Shown: positions 35,044 through 44,387, numbered from the stretch's first letter. The stretch: 64,000 bases of DNA from Microbacterium sp. Root53 (GCF_001426925.1 NZ_LMFR01000024.1:96873-160872), one strand, 5' to 3'. Notes: a model not told the origin generated them from the letters alone. Numbers and translations are program-made.

Positions 35044-35912
35044 ACGTCCAGGACACGCTTCGGGGACTGCTCCGGCGGTGGTACATCGTCGCGCCCGGCC
35101 TGCTGGCCGCCGCGGCGGCCGCGGCCTTCGTCTGGACGCAGGTGCCGCCCACGTACGAGCGCACCGCGAAGCAGCTGCTGATGCCCGGCGAGGCCAGCCT
35201 GCCCGCCGTGGTCGTCGAGATCGACGGCGAGGAGGAGAAGACGACGCCCAACCCGTTCCTGTACCTGGGAGGCCTGTCGACCGCCGCCGACGTGCTGGTC
35301 AGCGCGGCGGGCGCGGCCGAGGCGGTGCAGGAGCTCACGGAGCGCCACCCCGGCACCGAGATCACGGTCGCGCGCGACTTCAGCAACTCGGCGCCCATGC
35401 TGCTCGTGACGGTCAGCGCCACCGTCGACGACGTCGCGGCCGAGGTGGTCGACGCCATGCTGGCCTCGAACGAGGAGGTGCTGGCCCGGCTGCAGGACGA
35501 GCAGAACGTGCCGGCCGCCTCGCAGGTGAGCATCTGGACCGTCGCAGTGGCGCCCGAGAGCACGCTCGGCACCCGGGAGCGGATGCTCGCGACGGTGGGC
35601 GTGGGGGCGGGCGCGGCGCTGATGTCGCTGCTGCTGGCGGCCCTGATCGACGGCCTGGCGCGACGCCCGCGCCGCGGGCACCGGGGTCGCAAGGCGGGCC
35701 GCCGGCGACGCGCCGAGCGCGACGCCGAGCCCGGCGCCATGCGGCGCCCGGCGGTCGATGACGACGCGGAGGGCGCGGAGGCCCACGACGCCGCGCCGCC
35801 CGTCGAGGCGTCGCCCGACGAGGTCGAGGTCGAGGTGGCGATCGAGCGGATGCTGGGAGAGGCCCCCGCCGCGGGCGAGCCGATCGGCGCGCGTCCGACG
35901 AGGCGATCCTGA
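35040..35912 (+). CDS. Wzz-like chain-length determinant (second), with charged C-terminal tail
   Basis: 290 residues, also with two membrane helices (RRWYIVAPGLLAAAAAAAFV near the start; TVGVGAGAALMSLLLAALID near residue 195). The RRWYIV start matches the RRWYVV of the previous gene, so the two probably arose by duplication. After the second helix comes an 85-residue cytoplasmic tail: a very basic stretch (RRPRRGHRGRKAGRRRR), then an acidic one. No ATPase motif. A pair of such proteins could form a mixed oligomer that sets polymer length. Confidence 0.64.
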   Translation: MNVQDTLRGLLRRWYIVAPGLLAAAAAAAFVWTQVPPTYERTAKQLLMPGEASLPAVVVEIDGEEEKTTPNPFLYLGGLSTAADVLVSAAGAAEAVQELTERHPGTEITVARDFSNSAPMLLVTVSATVDDVAAEVVDAMLASNEEVLARLQDEQNVPAASQVSIWTVAVAPESTLGTRERMLATVGVGAGAALMSLLLAALIDGLARRPRRGHRGRKAGRRRRAERDAEPGAMRRPAVDDDAEGAEAHDAAPPVEASPDEVEVEVAIERMLGEAPAAGEPIGARPTRRS

Positions 35913-35938
35913 CCCGCGTCAGGACGGATCGGATCCGG

Positions 35939-37366
35939 ATGGACGAGGTGCGGATGCGCGAGACCCGCGGCGACGGCCCGCCGGAAGCGGCGCGACGGGC
36001 GCGGCCGTCCTCCGCGGCGCCGCCCGTGTCGGTCGCCTGGGGGCGGATGGCCGCGCGCCCGCGCGCCGGCAGCGCCCTGACGATGGTCACGGTCTACGTC
36101 GTCCTGCTGTTCGGCGTGCCGTCGAACCTCGTGGTCACGGGCCTCGGCTCGATGGGGCGGCCCTCGCTGCTGTGGGGGCTCGTGCTCCTGCTGTGGTGGG
36201 TCGTGGTGCGGCTGCAGGCCCGCGCGATCGACGTGCCGCCCGCGCCGCAGCCGCTGCGGTGGGCATACGTGGCGCTGCTGGTCGTCGCTCTCGTCAGCTT
36301 CTCGGCCGCCATGCTGCGCGGCCAGCCGCACGACCAGATCGGATCGGCCGTGTCGTCCATCGTGCGGCTGCTGTCGTGGGCGGGCGTGCTGCTCGTCACC
36401 ATGGACGGTCTGCGCACCCTGCGCGACCTGGATGCGCTCGTGGGCCGCATCGTCGCGGCCGGCACCCTGGTGGCGGTGCTGGGGATCGCGCAGTTCACGA
36501 CCGGCCAGACGCTGCACGACGTGTTCGCGCTCATCCCGGGGCTGCAGGCCGAGGACGCCGGCGTGATCGCGCGGGGCGGCTTCACCCGGCCCACCGGCAC
36601 CGCGACGCATCCGCTGGAGTACTCGGCGGCGATCTGCTCGATCATCCCGCTGGCCGTGACCCTTGGCGTGACGCGCGCGGCGGAGGGGCGCGGCCGCCTG
36701 CCGTGGACGTGGATCCCGGCGGCGCTGATCGTGTTCGCGGCCATCCTCGCCGTGTCGCGCTCCGGGCTGATCGGGCTCGCGGTGGCGCTCGTGCTGTCGC
36801 TTCCCGCGCTGCCGAAGGCCTACCGCTGGATGGTGGCCGCGGGCGGCGGCGTCGCCGCCGCCGCGGCCGCCGTGGCCGTGCCGGGCCTGTACGGCACGAT
36901 CGTCGGCCTGTTCCTCGGCATCGGCACGGACTCGAGCACCGAGTCGCGCACGGACGGCCTCGCGCGGCTGCCGGAGTTCCTGGCCACGAGCCCCGTGATC
37001 GGCGTGGGCTTCGGCACGTTCCTGCCGCGCTACTACATCTTCGACAACCAGTGGGCGCTGCTGCTGCTCGAGCTGGGCGTCCTCGGCCTGCTCGCCGCCG
37101 GCGCCGTGGTGGGGACCGCCGCCTGGGGTGCGGTGCAGACCGTGCGCCGGTCGCCGTACCCCGACGTCGCGGCCCTCGGCCGCGGCGTCGCGGCGGCGCT
37201 GCTGACCACGGCCGTGCTGTTCGCGTTCTTCGACGGGCTGAGCTTCCCGATCTCGGCCGGCATGTTCGCCCTGCTCCTGGGGCTCGCCGGCGCGGTGCGG
37301 GCGATCGGCCATGCCGACGGTCGGATGGGGCTCGCGCGCGTCCTCGCCCCTCGGAGGCGGGGATGA
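35939..37366 (+). CDS. O-antigen ligase / Wzy-type polymerase family membrane protein
   Basis: 475 residues with about 10-12 transmembrane segments. The large extracytoplasmic loop with GFTRPTGTATHPLEYSAAIC, and later SRSGLIGLAVALVLSLPAL, is the recognisable core of the Wzy_C/WaaL family. In a Gram-positive cell without lipid A, a polymerase of flipped repeat units is the more likely role. A Pro/Ala/Arg-rich cytosolic N-terminus of about 40 residues precedes the first helix. It sits 26 bp after the second Wzz-like gene and overlaps the next glycosyltransferase by 4 bp. Confidence 0.85.
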   Translation: MDEVRMRETRGDGPPEAARRARPSSAAPPVSVAWGRMAARPRAGSALTMVTVYVVLLFGVPSNLVVTGLGSMGRPSLLWGLVLLLWWVVVRLQARAIDVPPAPQPLRWAYVALLVVALVSFSAAMLRGQPHDQIGSAVSSIVRLLSWAGVLLVTMDGLRTLRDLDALVGRIVAAGTLVAVLGIAQFTTGQTLHDVFALIPGLQAEDAGVIARGGFTRPTGTATHPLEYSAAICSIIPLAVTLGVTRAAEGRGRLPWTWIPAALIVFAAILAVSRSGLIGLAVALVLSLPALPKAYRWMVAAGGGVAAAAAAVAVPGLYGTIVGLFLGIGTDSSTESRTDGLARLPEFLATSPVIGVGFGTFLPRYYIFDNQWALLLLELGVLGLLAAGAVVGTAAWGAVQTVRRSPYPDVAALGRGVAAALLTTAVLFAFFDGLSFPISAGMFALLLGLAGAVRAIGHADGRMGLARVLAPRRRG

Positions 37367-38517
37367 CGCCCCGCGCGGTCGCCCGCGCATCCGCGGCGGG
37401 CACGGAGGCGACGGACGCCCGCGCCCGCCCGCGCGTGCTCGTGCTCGCCAACACGCTGTTCTCGCCGCCGTACCCCGACGAGCTCGCCGCGCTGCGCGAT
37501 CCGGGCACGCCCCGCGCGTGGATCAGCGACGTGGACGCCGACCTGGAGTACGTGGACCGGCGGATGCGCACCCGCCCGCCGCGCCGGCGGCGCGCGCTGT
37601 ACCGCCGCCTTCCCATGTGGCTCGTGCAGGTGCTCGAGGCCCACCGGGTCGGCCGCGACTACGACGCGATCCTCTGCTGGAGCGTCGCGGACGTCGCGCT
37701 CGCGCTGGCGCTGCTGTGCCGGCTGAGCCGGCGCCGGCTGCCCATCGTGGCGCTCCTGACCCGCGTGTCCGAGCGCAAGAAGGCCCGGCTGCTGCGGTTC
37801 GCGCACCCCGCGCTGGCGCGGATCATCCTGCCGCCCGTCACGCAGCGCGAGTTCGCGGCGCGCGAGCTGGGCGTCCCCGAGTCCAAGCTCGTGGCGCTGC
37901 CGTGGACGCTCGACACGCGCTTCTGGGCGGACGACGGATCCGCCGCTCCCACCGCCGGGTCCACGACCGTGTGCGCCGCGGGCGGCGAGATGCGCGACTA
38001 CCCGACGCTCGTGCGCGCCATGACGGGCCTCGACATCCCGTGCCACATCGCCGGGGTGCTCGACACCGCGCGGCCCGACTGGTGGAACGCGGACGACGGC
38101 GACCGCCGGGGCGAGGACCTCGTGCCGCCGAACGTCACGTTCGGCACGATGCCGGCCGCCGAGCTGAGGGCGCTCTACGCGCGGTCCCGCGCCGTCGTGG
38201 TGCCGCTGCGGCCCACCGACAGCGACAACGGCATCACGTGCATGAACGAGGCGTGGGCGATGGGCAGGCCCGTGATCGTCTCGGCCGTGGCGGGCCAGCG
38301 CGACGCGTTCGTCGACGGGCGCGAGGGGCTGTGGGTGCCGCCGGGAGACGCGGACGCGCTGCGGGAGGCCGTCCTGAGCCTCTGGAACGACCCGGAGCGC
38401 GCGGCCGCGATGGGCGCCGCGGGGCGGCGTCGCGTCGAGGCCGAGCGCGACCACCGCGTGTTCAGCGACGGCGTGAGCCGCGTCCTGGCCGAGGTCGCGG
38501 CGGCGCCCCGGCGCTGA
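37363..38517 (+). CDS. Glycosyltransferase family 4
   Basis: 384 residues with GT-B fold. The N-terminal domain contains PRVLVLANTLFSPPYPDEL; the C-terminal domain contains VCAAGGEMRDYPTLVRAM and the nucleotide-binding block NGITCMNEAWAMGRPVIVS, with the family Glu residue. It is the last plus-strand gene of the polysaccharide run. It faces the minus-strand GT2 gene across only 27 bp (38518-38544), a GC-rich spacer with a weak GGCCC/GGGCC stem. Confidence 0.87.
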   Translation: MTPRAVARASAAGTEATDARARPRVLVLANTLFSPPYPDELAALRDPGTPRAWISDVDADLEYVDRRMRTRPPRRRRALYRRLPMWLVQVLEAHRVGRDYDAILCWSVADVALALALLCRLSRRRLPIVALLTRVSERKKARLLRFAHPALARIILPPVTQREFAARELGVPESKLVALPWTLDTRFWADDGSAAPTAGSTTVCAAGGEMRDYPTLVRAMTGLDIPCHIAGVLDTARPDWWNADDGDRRGEDLVPPNVTFGTMPAAELRALYARSRAVVVPLRPTDSDNGITCMNEAWAMGRPVIVSAVAGQRDAFVDGREGLWVPPGDADALREAVLSLWNDPERAAAMGAAGRRRVEAERDHRVFSDGVSRVLAEVAAAPRR

Positions 38518-38544
38518 GCCGGGGCCCCGCGGCGCGGACGGGCC

Positions 38545-40314
38545 TCAGCCCGCCACGGCCAGGCGCGTCGACTCGTCGCGCTCCCACATCGCACCGGAGC
38601 GCGCGGCGGGGCGGGCGGCGCGCCGCCGCGCCGCGAGCGCGAACGCGGCGTACACGAGCGCGTCCCACGCGGTGGCCGGGCCGGTCACGGTGCGCAGCAG
38701 GCCGCGCAGCGTCGACCGGTGCGTGTCCACGCCCAGCTGCGCCGGCCCCCGGCGCACTCGAACGAGCGTCGAGAGCAGGGCGCCGGTCGTGCGCGGCACG
38801 CGCACGCGCACGGGCGCGAGCGGCGGGATGACCTTGGCCTCCTCCGGGATGCTCGCGTCCACGTGCACGTCGTCGGCGGTCACCGGGGGCAGGGGCGCGA
38901 CCCGCGCCTCGCCCTCGGACGAGAGCGCGTAGACGCCGGCGCCCCAGATCGCGCCGGTGAGCTCGGGCACCCGGGCCCGGGCGCGGTAGTACGCCCGGAC
39001 CCACGGATCCGCGCCGGAGGCGTCGTACGCGAACGGCGGCCGTCCGGCCAGCGCTCCGCGCCGCCGCAGCGCGCGCACGAGGCCGGGGATCGCGGCCGCC
39101 GGCAGGTCGATGTCCGCATCGAGCACGATCACGGGCCGGACGGTCGTGAGCCGCAGCCCGGCGTTGAGCGCGGCGGGCTTCGAGCCCTGCGGCAGCTCCA
39201 CGACGCGCACCCCGGCGAACGCGCGCGCCCGCTCGGCGGTGTCGTCCGAGCATCCGTTGCACACCACGACCACCTCGATCGAGCCGGCCGCCGCGGGCTC
39301 CGCGAGCCGCGCGAGCGTGCGGGCGATCACGGCGGCCTCCTGGTGCGCCGGGATGAGCACGGCCGCGACGGGCGTGCCGTGGCCCCGCCAGGTGGCCGCC
39401 GGCAGGTCCTCCCACCGGCGCTCGTCCGTCAGCACCCGCAGCAGCGCCCGGTGCCGCCGCCCGCGGACCGCGCGCAGCGCCGTGCCGAGCACGACGGCGG
39501 CCCGGTACGCGCGCGCGCGGCGCGGCGCGTGCCGGCGCATGTAGCGCACGCGGTTGACCTGCAGCAGCGCGTCGAGCGCGGGCGACGAGCCGGATCCGCC
39601 CTGCGCGTGGGCGACCGTCGCGGCCGGCTCGTAGCGCACCGCGAATCCGGCGTTGCGCACGCGTCGCAGGTAGTCGGTCTCCTCGGAGTAGAGGAAGAAC
39701 CGCTCGTCCCACTCGCCGACCCGGGCCACGGCCTCGGCGGACAGCAGCACGGCGGCTCCCGTGGCCCAGTCCACGTCGTGCGCGTGCGCGTACGCACGCG
39801 GATCCCGCACGGCCTCCGACCACGCGCGGCCGCGCCGCACCGGGCCGAGCAGTGCGTCGCCCAGGGCGCGACGCACACCGGGCTCGCGGAACAGCGACGG
39901 CGCGGTGCGACCGCCGGCGTCCACGATGCGCGGCACCACGGCCCCGCGGGCGGGGTCCTCGCGCAGCGTCCGGAGCAGCGCCGACACGGCGCCGCGACCC
40001 AGGCGCAGGTCCGGGTTGAGCACGAGCACGCTCGCGGCGTCGCCGACGTGCTCGAGCCCGGCGTTCACCCCGCCCGCGTAGCCGAGGTTGCCGCCCGTGG
40101 CCACCGAGATCACATCAGGGTGGCCACGGGCGACCCGCAGGGTGTCGTCGCGGGGGGAGTTGTCGACGACGATCACCCGCAGGTCGAGGTCACGGGCCTC
40201 CAGCCGGAGCCCTTTCAGCAGGGCCCCCAGGTCGGCTGCGCTCTGGTACGTCACGACGATCGCCGCGACGTCGGCCGGGCCCGTGCGCGCGAAGCGGCCG
40301 GGCAGGTCAGGCAT
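38545..40314 (-). CDS. Double-domain glycosyltransferase (GT2-GT2 fusion)
   Basis: 589 residues with two separate GT-A domains. Domain 1 (about residues 13-265) shows AAIVVTYQSAADLGALLKGL, VIVVDNSPRDDT, GGNLGYAGGVNAGL and LVLNPDLRLG, as in WbbL-like rhamnosyltransferases. Domain 2 (about 315-560) shows AAVLIPAHQEAAVIARTLAR, VVVVCNGCSDDTAERA and VIVLDADIDLP. Such a protein could add two sugars in succession, or one domain may be regulatory. It overlaps the WecG/TagA gene upstream by 8 bp. Confidence 0.87.
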   Translation of the reverse strand: MPDLPGRFARTGPADVAAIVVTYQSAADLGALLKGLRLEARDLDLRVIVVDNSPRDDTLRVARGHPDVISVATGGNLGYAGGVNAGLEHVGDAASVLVLNPDLRLGRGAVSALLRTLREDPARGAVVPRIVDAGGRTAPSLFREPGVRRALGDALLGPVRRGRAWSEAVRDPRAYAHAHDVDWATGAAVLLSAEAVARVGEWDERFFLYSEETDYLRRVRNAGFAVRYEPAATVAHAQGGSGSSPALDALLQVNRVRYMRRHAPRRARAYRAAVVLGTALRAVRGRRHRALLRVLTDERRWEDLPAATWRGHGTPVAAVLIPAHQEAAVIARTLARLAEPAAAGSIEVVVVCNGCSDDTAERARAFAGVRVVELPQGSKPAALNAGLRLTTVRPVIVLDADIDLPAAAIPGLVRALRRRGALAGRPPFAYDASGADPWVRAYYRARARVPELTGAIWGAGVYALSSEGEARVAPLPPVTADDVHVDASIPEEAKVIPPLAPVRVRVPRTTGALLSTLVRVRRGPAQLGVDTHRSTLRGLLRTVTGPATAWDALVYAAFALAARRRAARPAARSGAMWERDESTRLAVAG

Positions 40315-41143
40315 GGCGCTGCATCGGCACGGCGAGCACGGCCGCCGCGGCGCCGCGCGCCGAGCGGCGCAGCGCGAGGTAGGCGGGCGGCCCCTCGACG
40401 AGGTAGCGGCGGGCGAGGCGGCGCGGCTCGTGCAGCAGGCGCCAGGCCCACTCGAGCCCGGCCTCCGAGATCCACCGCGGGGCGCGGCTGACGCGGCCGG
40501 CGAGGAAGTCCACGACCGCGCCGAAGGCCAGCATCACGCCCGCGCCGGTCTGGGCGCCGTACGCGGCGATCCACTGCTCCTGTCGCGGCTTGCCCAGGCA
40601 CACGAGGAGCACGTCGGGGCCGGCCTCGCGGATCTCGGCCGCGAGGCGCGCGGCGCGCGACGGCGACGTCAGGTCGTCGGCGGGCGGGGTCCAGTGGCCC
40701 GCGAACCGGATGCCGGGCCAGTCCACGGCGAACCGGCGCCGCAGGGCGCGCGTGACGGCCGGCTGCCCGCCGAGCACCGCGACCGACAGGCCGCGCGCGG
40801 CGGCGCGGTCCAGGACGGCGCCGATCAGGTCGCTGCCCGAGAGCTTGGGGTGGTCGTGCCCGGTCTTGCGGCGCGCGAACGCGGCGATGGGAGAGCCGTC
40901 GATCAGGTTCAGCCACTCGACGCCGCCCTCGGCGGTCAGCGGAGCGGGGTGGTGCGTATGGCGCCCGAAGTGGTGCAGGTGGTCGAGGTTGATCGAGGCC
41001 ACGCCCAGCGGGTGCTCCGGATGGTGCTCCGCCGCCTCGACGATCACCTCCAGGGCGGGCTCGGCCGCCACGAGGTGGATCGGCACGCCGTCCGTGTCCA
41101 GCGTCGGGATGGCCCCCGTGAGGGTGCCGGGCTGCTGCGTCAT
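40307..41143 (-). CDS. WecG/TagA/CpsF-family glycosyltransferase
   Basis: 278 residues of GT26 type. Recognisable blocks are GVASINLDHLHHFGR, GLSVAVLGGQPAVTRALRRR, GPDVLLVCLGKPRQEQWIAA and GVMLAFGAVVDFLAGRVSRA, and it ends in the family's amphipathic Arg-rich C-terminus. TagA and WecG add ManNAc or ManNAcA to undecaprenyl-PP-GlcNAc, the second sugar of a polymer linker. That would fit the WecA-type enzyme at 46511 as first step. The upstream gap 41144-41250 holds no further gene. Confidence 0.9.
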   Translation of the reverse strand: MTQQPGTLTGAIPTLDTDGVPIHLVAAEPALEVIVEAAEHHPEHPLGVASINLDHLHHFGRHTHHPAPLTAEGGVEWLNLIDGSPIAAFARRKTGHDHPKLSGSDLIGAVLDRAAARGLSVAVLGGQPAVTRALRRRFAVDWPGIRFAGHWTPPADDLTSPSRAARLAAEIREAGPDVLLVCLGKPRQEQWIAAYGAQTGAGVMLAFGAVVDFLAGRVSRAPRWISEAGLEWAWRLLHEPRRLARRYLVEGPPAYLALRRSARGAAAAVLAVPMQRHA

Positions 41144-41250
41144 CGTGATCCCTTCCGGGCCACGTCGATCGGGGGTGCGCGGCCGCGTCGAGGACCAGGA
41201 GTCGCGACGCGGCCCTTTGATTCACCCGGCGGGCGGATTCGCCCGGCGTG

Positions 41251-42648
41251 TCACCAGGCCGGCGGGCGCGGCAGCGCGCCGCGCGCGGCCTCGAGCTGCG
41301 CGGCCAGGCGCAGGACGACCGCCTCGCCGCCGGGTCGGCCGATCAGCTGGACGCTGACGGGATGCCCGCCGGGAGCCTCCGCCACCGGGACCGTCACGGC
41401 CGGGAGCCCGGCGACGTTGACGAAGCTGCTGTACGGCGCGTACTCGCACTGGCGCGCGAAGCTGAGCTCCGGGTCGTCCTGCGCGAACCAGCCGATCGGG
41501 CGCGGGAGCAGCCCGAGCGCCGGGGTCAGCACGGCGTCGAAGCCCGCGAACGCCTCGATCGTGCGACGTTCGAACGCGGTCGCCGCCGCGAGCGCGCCCA
41601 GCAGGCGCTCGGCGGACAGCGCACGGCCCTCGCGGGCGAGCCATGCCGTGATCGGCTCGAGCTCGTCGAGGCGCTCGTCCGGCACCGGGATGCGCGCGGC
41701 GGACGCGCGCCACAGCGTCATGAACATGTCGGCGTAGCCCTCGGGCCGCCACGCGGCGTCCTCGAGCTCGTGGCCCGCGCCGGACAGCACGCGGGCCGCG
41801 TGCGCGAAGGCCTCGCGGGCGCTCACGTCGAGCCGGATGTCCAGCGACTCGTCCCAGGGCGAGACCGTGGTCATCCCGATCCGCAGCCGCCCCGCGGGCG
41901 CGCGGAGGGCGTCCGCGAAGGGCCCCTCGCCAGGCGCGCGCGTCGCGTAGGGGAGCGGCCCGGCGGTCAGGGCGTCGAGCAGCAGGGCGGCGTCGTCCAC
42001 GGTGCGGGCGATCGGGCCGGCCACCGCGAGGCCGCCGGGGGAGTCGAGGCCCGATCCCGCCGGCACGCGCCCGCGCGACGGCTTGAGTCCCACGACGCCC
42101 ACCGTCGCGGACGGGATCCGGATGGAGCCGCCGCCGTCCGACGCGGGCGCGGCGGGCAGCAGCCCGGCGGCGACCGCCACGGCCGCGCCGCCGCTGGAGC
42201 CGCCCGCGCCGTTCGCCGGATCCCACGGATCGCGCGCCGGCGGGCCGATGCGGGTCTCGGTGAAGCCCGTCAGTCCGAACTCCGGCGTCGCGGTCTTGCC
42301 GAGGCTCACGGCGCCGGCGTCGTCGAGCGCCAGCGCGAGCGGATCCGAGCGGGCGGGCACGTCGTGCGCGGACCACCGCGAGCCGTAGCGCGTGGGCACG
42401 CCCGCGCGTGCGGTGAGGTCCTTGTCGGCGAGCGGCACGCCCCACAGCGGCGGCGCGTCGGCCGGCGGACGCCCGAGCGACGCGGCGCGGCGCAGGGCCG
42501 CGTCCGCCGTCACCTCGGCGAACGCGCCCAGGTCGCGGCGCGCCTCGATCCGCGCCAGGAAGTGCCCGGCGGCCTCGGCGGGCGTCACGTCGCCGCGTCG
42601 CAGCGCGGCGGCGAGCCCCCGCAGGCCGAGCTCGTGCAACGCGGTCAT
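41251..42648 (-). CDS. Amidase-signature family hydrolase
   Basis: 465 residues with the complete Ser-cisSer-Lys triad of amidase-signature enzymes: the Lys in PLADKDLTARAG, the Gly/Ser-rich strand GGSSGGAAVAVAAGLLP, and the second Ser in SDGGGSIRIPSATVGVVG. The family hydrolyses a wide range of amides; relatives include GatA, but this gene has no gatB/gatC partner and is a general amidase. It lies 13 bp downstream of cysE on the same strand, so it may be co-transcribed with cysK-cysE. Substrate unknown. Confidence 0.9.
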   Translation of the reverse strand: MTALHELGLRGLAAALRRGDVTPAEAAGHFLARIEARRDLGAFAEVTADAALRRAASLGRPPADAPPLWGVPLADKDLTARAGVPTRYGSRWSAHDVPARSDPLALALDDAGAVSLGKTATPEFGLTGFTETRIGPPARDPWDPANGAGGSSGGAAVAVAAGLLPAAPASDGGGSIRIPSATVGVVGLKPSRGRVPAGSGLDSPGGLAVAGPIARTVDDAALLLDALTAGPLPYATRAPGEGPFADALRAPAGRLRIGMTTVSPWDESLDIRLDVSAREAFAHAARVLSGAGHELEDAAWRPEGYADMFMTLWRASAARIPVPDERLDELEPITAWLAREGRALSAERLLGALAAATAFERRTIEAFAGFDAVLTPALGLLPRPIGWFAQDDPELSFARQCEYAPYSSFVNVAGLPAVTVPVAEAPGGHPVSVQLIGRPGGEAVVLRLAAQLEAARGALPRPPAW

Positions 42649-42661
42649 GGCACCGGGCCGA

Positions 42662-43225
42662 TCAGATGACGTACTCGGGGGCCATCATGACGCGGCGGGT
42701 GTCCTCGCCCGCGCCGCGCGGGCGCGCCTTCGCGGGGATGCCGACCACGATGCTGTCGGCGGGGGCGTCCTTCGTGACGACGGCGTTGGCGCCCACGGCG
42801 CTGCGCGCGCCGATCGTGACGGGGCCGAGCACCTTGGCCCCCGCGCCGACCGCCACGCCGTCCTCCAGCGTGGGGTGGCGCTTGCCCTGGGTCAGCGACG
42901 TGCCGCCGAGCGTGACGCCGTGGTAGAGCATGACGTCGTCGCCGATCTCGGCCGTCTCGCCGATCACGACGCCCATGCCGTGGTCGATGAAGAAGCGCCG
43001 CCCGATGCGGGCGCCCGGGTGGATCTCGACGCCCGTGAGCCAGCGCGTGAGCTGCGACCCGGCGCGGGCGACGAACCGCCATCCGCGCGTCCACAGCCAG
43101 TGGTTGACGCGATGGGCCCACACCGCGTGGAGACCCGGATACAGCGCCACGATCTCGAGGAAGCCGCGCGCCGCCGGATCACGGCGACGCGCGGCTGCGA
43201 CATCCTCGCGGATGTTCAATCCCAT
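42662..43225 (-). CDS. cysE: Serine O-acetyltransferase (EpsC/CysE type)
   Basis: Makes O-acetylserine for cysteine synthesis. The 187 residues are the short EpsC form. Left-handed beta-helix repeats include [40 protein letters not shown] and [18 protein letters not shown], with the catalytic DHG. It lies 31 bp downstream of cysK on the same strand, and the pair gives the complete two-step route from serine to cysteine. Confidence 0.96.
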   Translation of the reverse strand: MGLNIREDVAAARRRDPAARGFLEIVALYPGLHAVWAHRVNHWLWTRGWRFVARAGSQLTRWLTGVEIHPGARIGRRFFIDHGMGVVIGETAEIGDDVMLYHGVTLGGTSLTQGKRHPTLEDGVAVGAGAKVLGPVTIGARSAVGANAVVTKDAPADSIVVGIPAKARPRGAGEDTRRVMMAPEYVI

Positions 43226-43256
43226 GGGCTCGAGCCTATCGGCGGCGGAGCGGCGC

Positions 43257-44195
43257 TCAGTCCTCGCGCAGGTCCTCGAACAGCGCGGTCGAGATGTAGC
43301 GCTCGCCCGTGTCCGGCACGATCACGACGACCTTCTTGCCGGCGTTCTCGGGGCGCTTGGCGATCTCGGTCGCCGCCCAGACCGCGGCGCCCGCCGAGAT
43401 GCCGGCCAGGATGCCCTCGCCGGCGGCCAGCGCGCGGGACGTCGCGATGGCGTCCTCGAACTCGACGCCCACGACCTCGTCGTAGATCTCGGTGTCGAGG
43501 ATCGGCGGCACGAAGTTGGGGCCGATGCCCTGGATCTTCGCGGGGCCGGGGGTGCCCGTCGACAGCAGCGGCGAGGCGGTCGGCTCGACCGCGACGACCT
43601 GGACGTCCGGCTTCTTGGCCTTGAGCGCCTGGCCGACGCCCGTGATCGTGCCGCCGGTGCCGACGCCCGCGACGAAGATGTCGACCTCGCCGTCGGTGTC
43701 GTTCCAGATCTCCTCGGCCGTGGTGCGGCGGTGGATCTCGGGGTTCGCGGCGTTCGCGAACTGCTTGGCCAGGACCGCGCCCGGCGTCTCGGCGACGATG
43801 CGCTCCGCCTCGGCGAGCGCGGCCTTCATGCCGCCCGCGGGGTCGGTCAGCACCAGCTCGGCGCCGAACGCCTTGAGCAGGACGCGGCGCTCCTTCGACA
43901 TCGACGCGGGCATCGTGAGGATGACCTTGTAGCCGCGGGCCGCGCCGATCAGCGCGAGGGCGATGCCCGTGTTGCCGCTCGTCGACTCGACGATCGTGCC
44001 GCCCGGCTTCAGCTCGCCCGACTCCTCGGCGGCGTTCACGATCGCGATGCCGAGGCGGTCCTTGACCGACGATCCGGGGTTGAAGTACTCGAGCTTCGCG
44101 AGCACTTCGGCACCCGCGCCCTCGGCGACGCGGTTCAGGCGCACGAGCGGCGTGTTCCCGAAGGCGGTGGTGATGTCGGCGTGGATGCCGGGCAT
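43257..44195 (-). CDS. cysK: Cysteine synthase A (O-acetylserine sulfhydrylase)
   Basis: This PLP enzyme forms cysteine from O-acetylserine and sulfide. The 312 residues include the PLP lysine in [13 protein letters not shown], the substrate loop [15 protein letters not shown] and the [13 protein letters not shown] phosphate-binding loop. Start ATG 44195 is chosen because GAGGAG lies 7 nt upstream on the minus strand and [20 protein letters not shown] is the normal N-terminus. The C-terminus ends [12 protein letters not shown]; in the family the CysE tail docks in the CysK active site. Confidence 0.97.
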   Translation of the reverse strand: MPGIHADITTAFGNTPLVRLNRVAEGAGAEVLAKLEYFNPGSSVKDRLGIAIVNAAEESGELKPGGTIVESTSGNTGIALALIGAARGYKVILTMPASMSKERRVLLKAFGAELVLTDPAGGMKAALAEAERIVAETPGAVLAKQFANAANPEIHRRTTAEEIWNDTDGEVDIFVAGVGTGGTITGVGQALKAKKPDVQVVAVEPTASPLLSTGTPGPAKIQGIGPNFVPPILDTEIYDEVVGVEFEDAIATSRALAAGEGILAGISAGAAVWAATEIAKRPENAGKKVVVIVPDTGERYISTALFEDLRED

Positions 44196-44350
44196 GGCGG
44201 TTCTCCTCGGTGTGCGGGATGCGGTCTGCGGTGCTGCCGGGCGGACGGGGCGCCGCCAGGCATCAGCGTAGGGTCCCTTGCCGCTGCGGGGCGCGCGCGT
44301 GTGACGCATTGTGAAGCCGGATGCGCATTCCGCCGCCGGCATGCCCGCGC

Positions 44351-44373
44351 CCCGGGCCCCATCGCGGCCCGGG
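44351..44373. repeat. Perfect 8-bp inverted repeat between cysK and prmC
   Basis: CCCGGGCC-ccatcgc-GGCCCGGG lies in the 206-bp divergent intergenic region 44196-44401, 14 bp upstream of the prmC -10 hexamer. It could be an operator or a transcription barrier between the divergent promoters; function unknown. A TACGCT hexamer on the minus strand (44270-44265) is a candidate cysK -10. Confidence 0.5.
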
Positions 44374-44387
44374 AATCCCGCGGCGAT

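Noticed and set aside
41251..42648. GatA subunit of the Glu-tRNA(Gln) amidotransferase
   Set aside because: The amidase-signature core is shared, but no gatB or gatC is adjacent and the gene follows cysE; a general amidase is the safer call.
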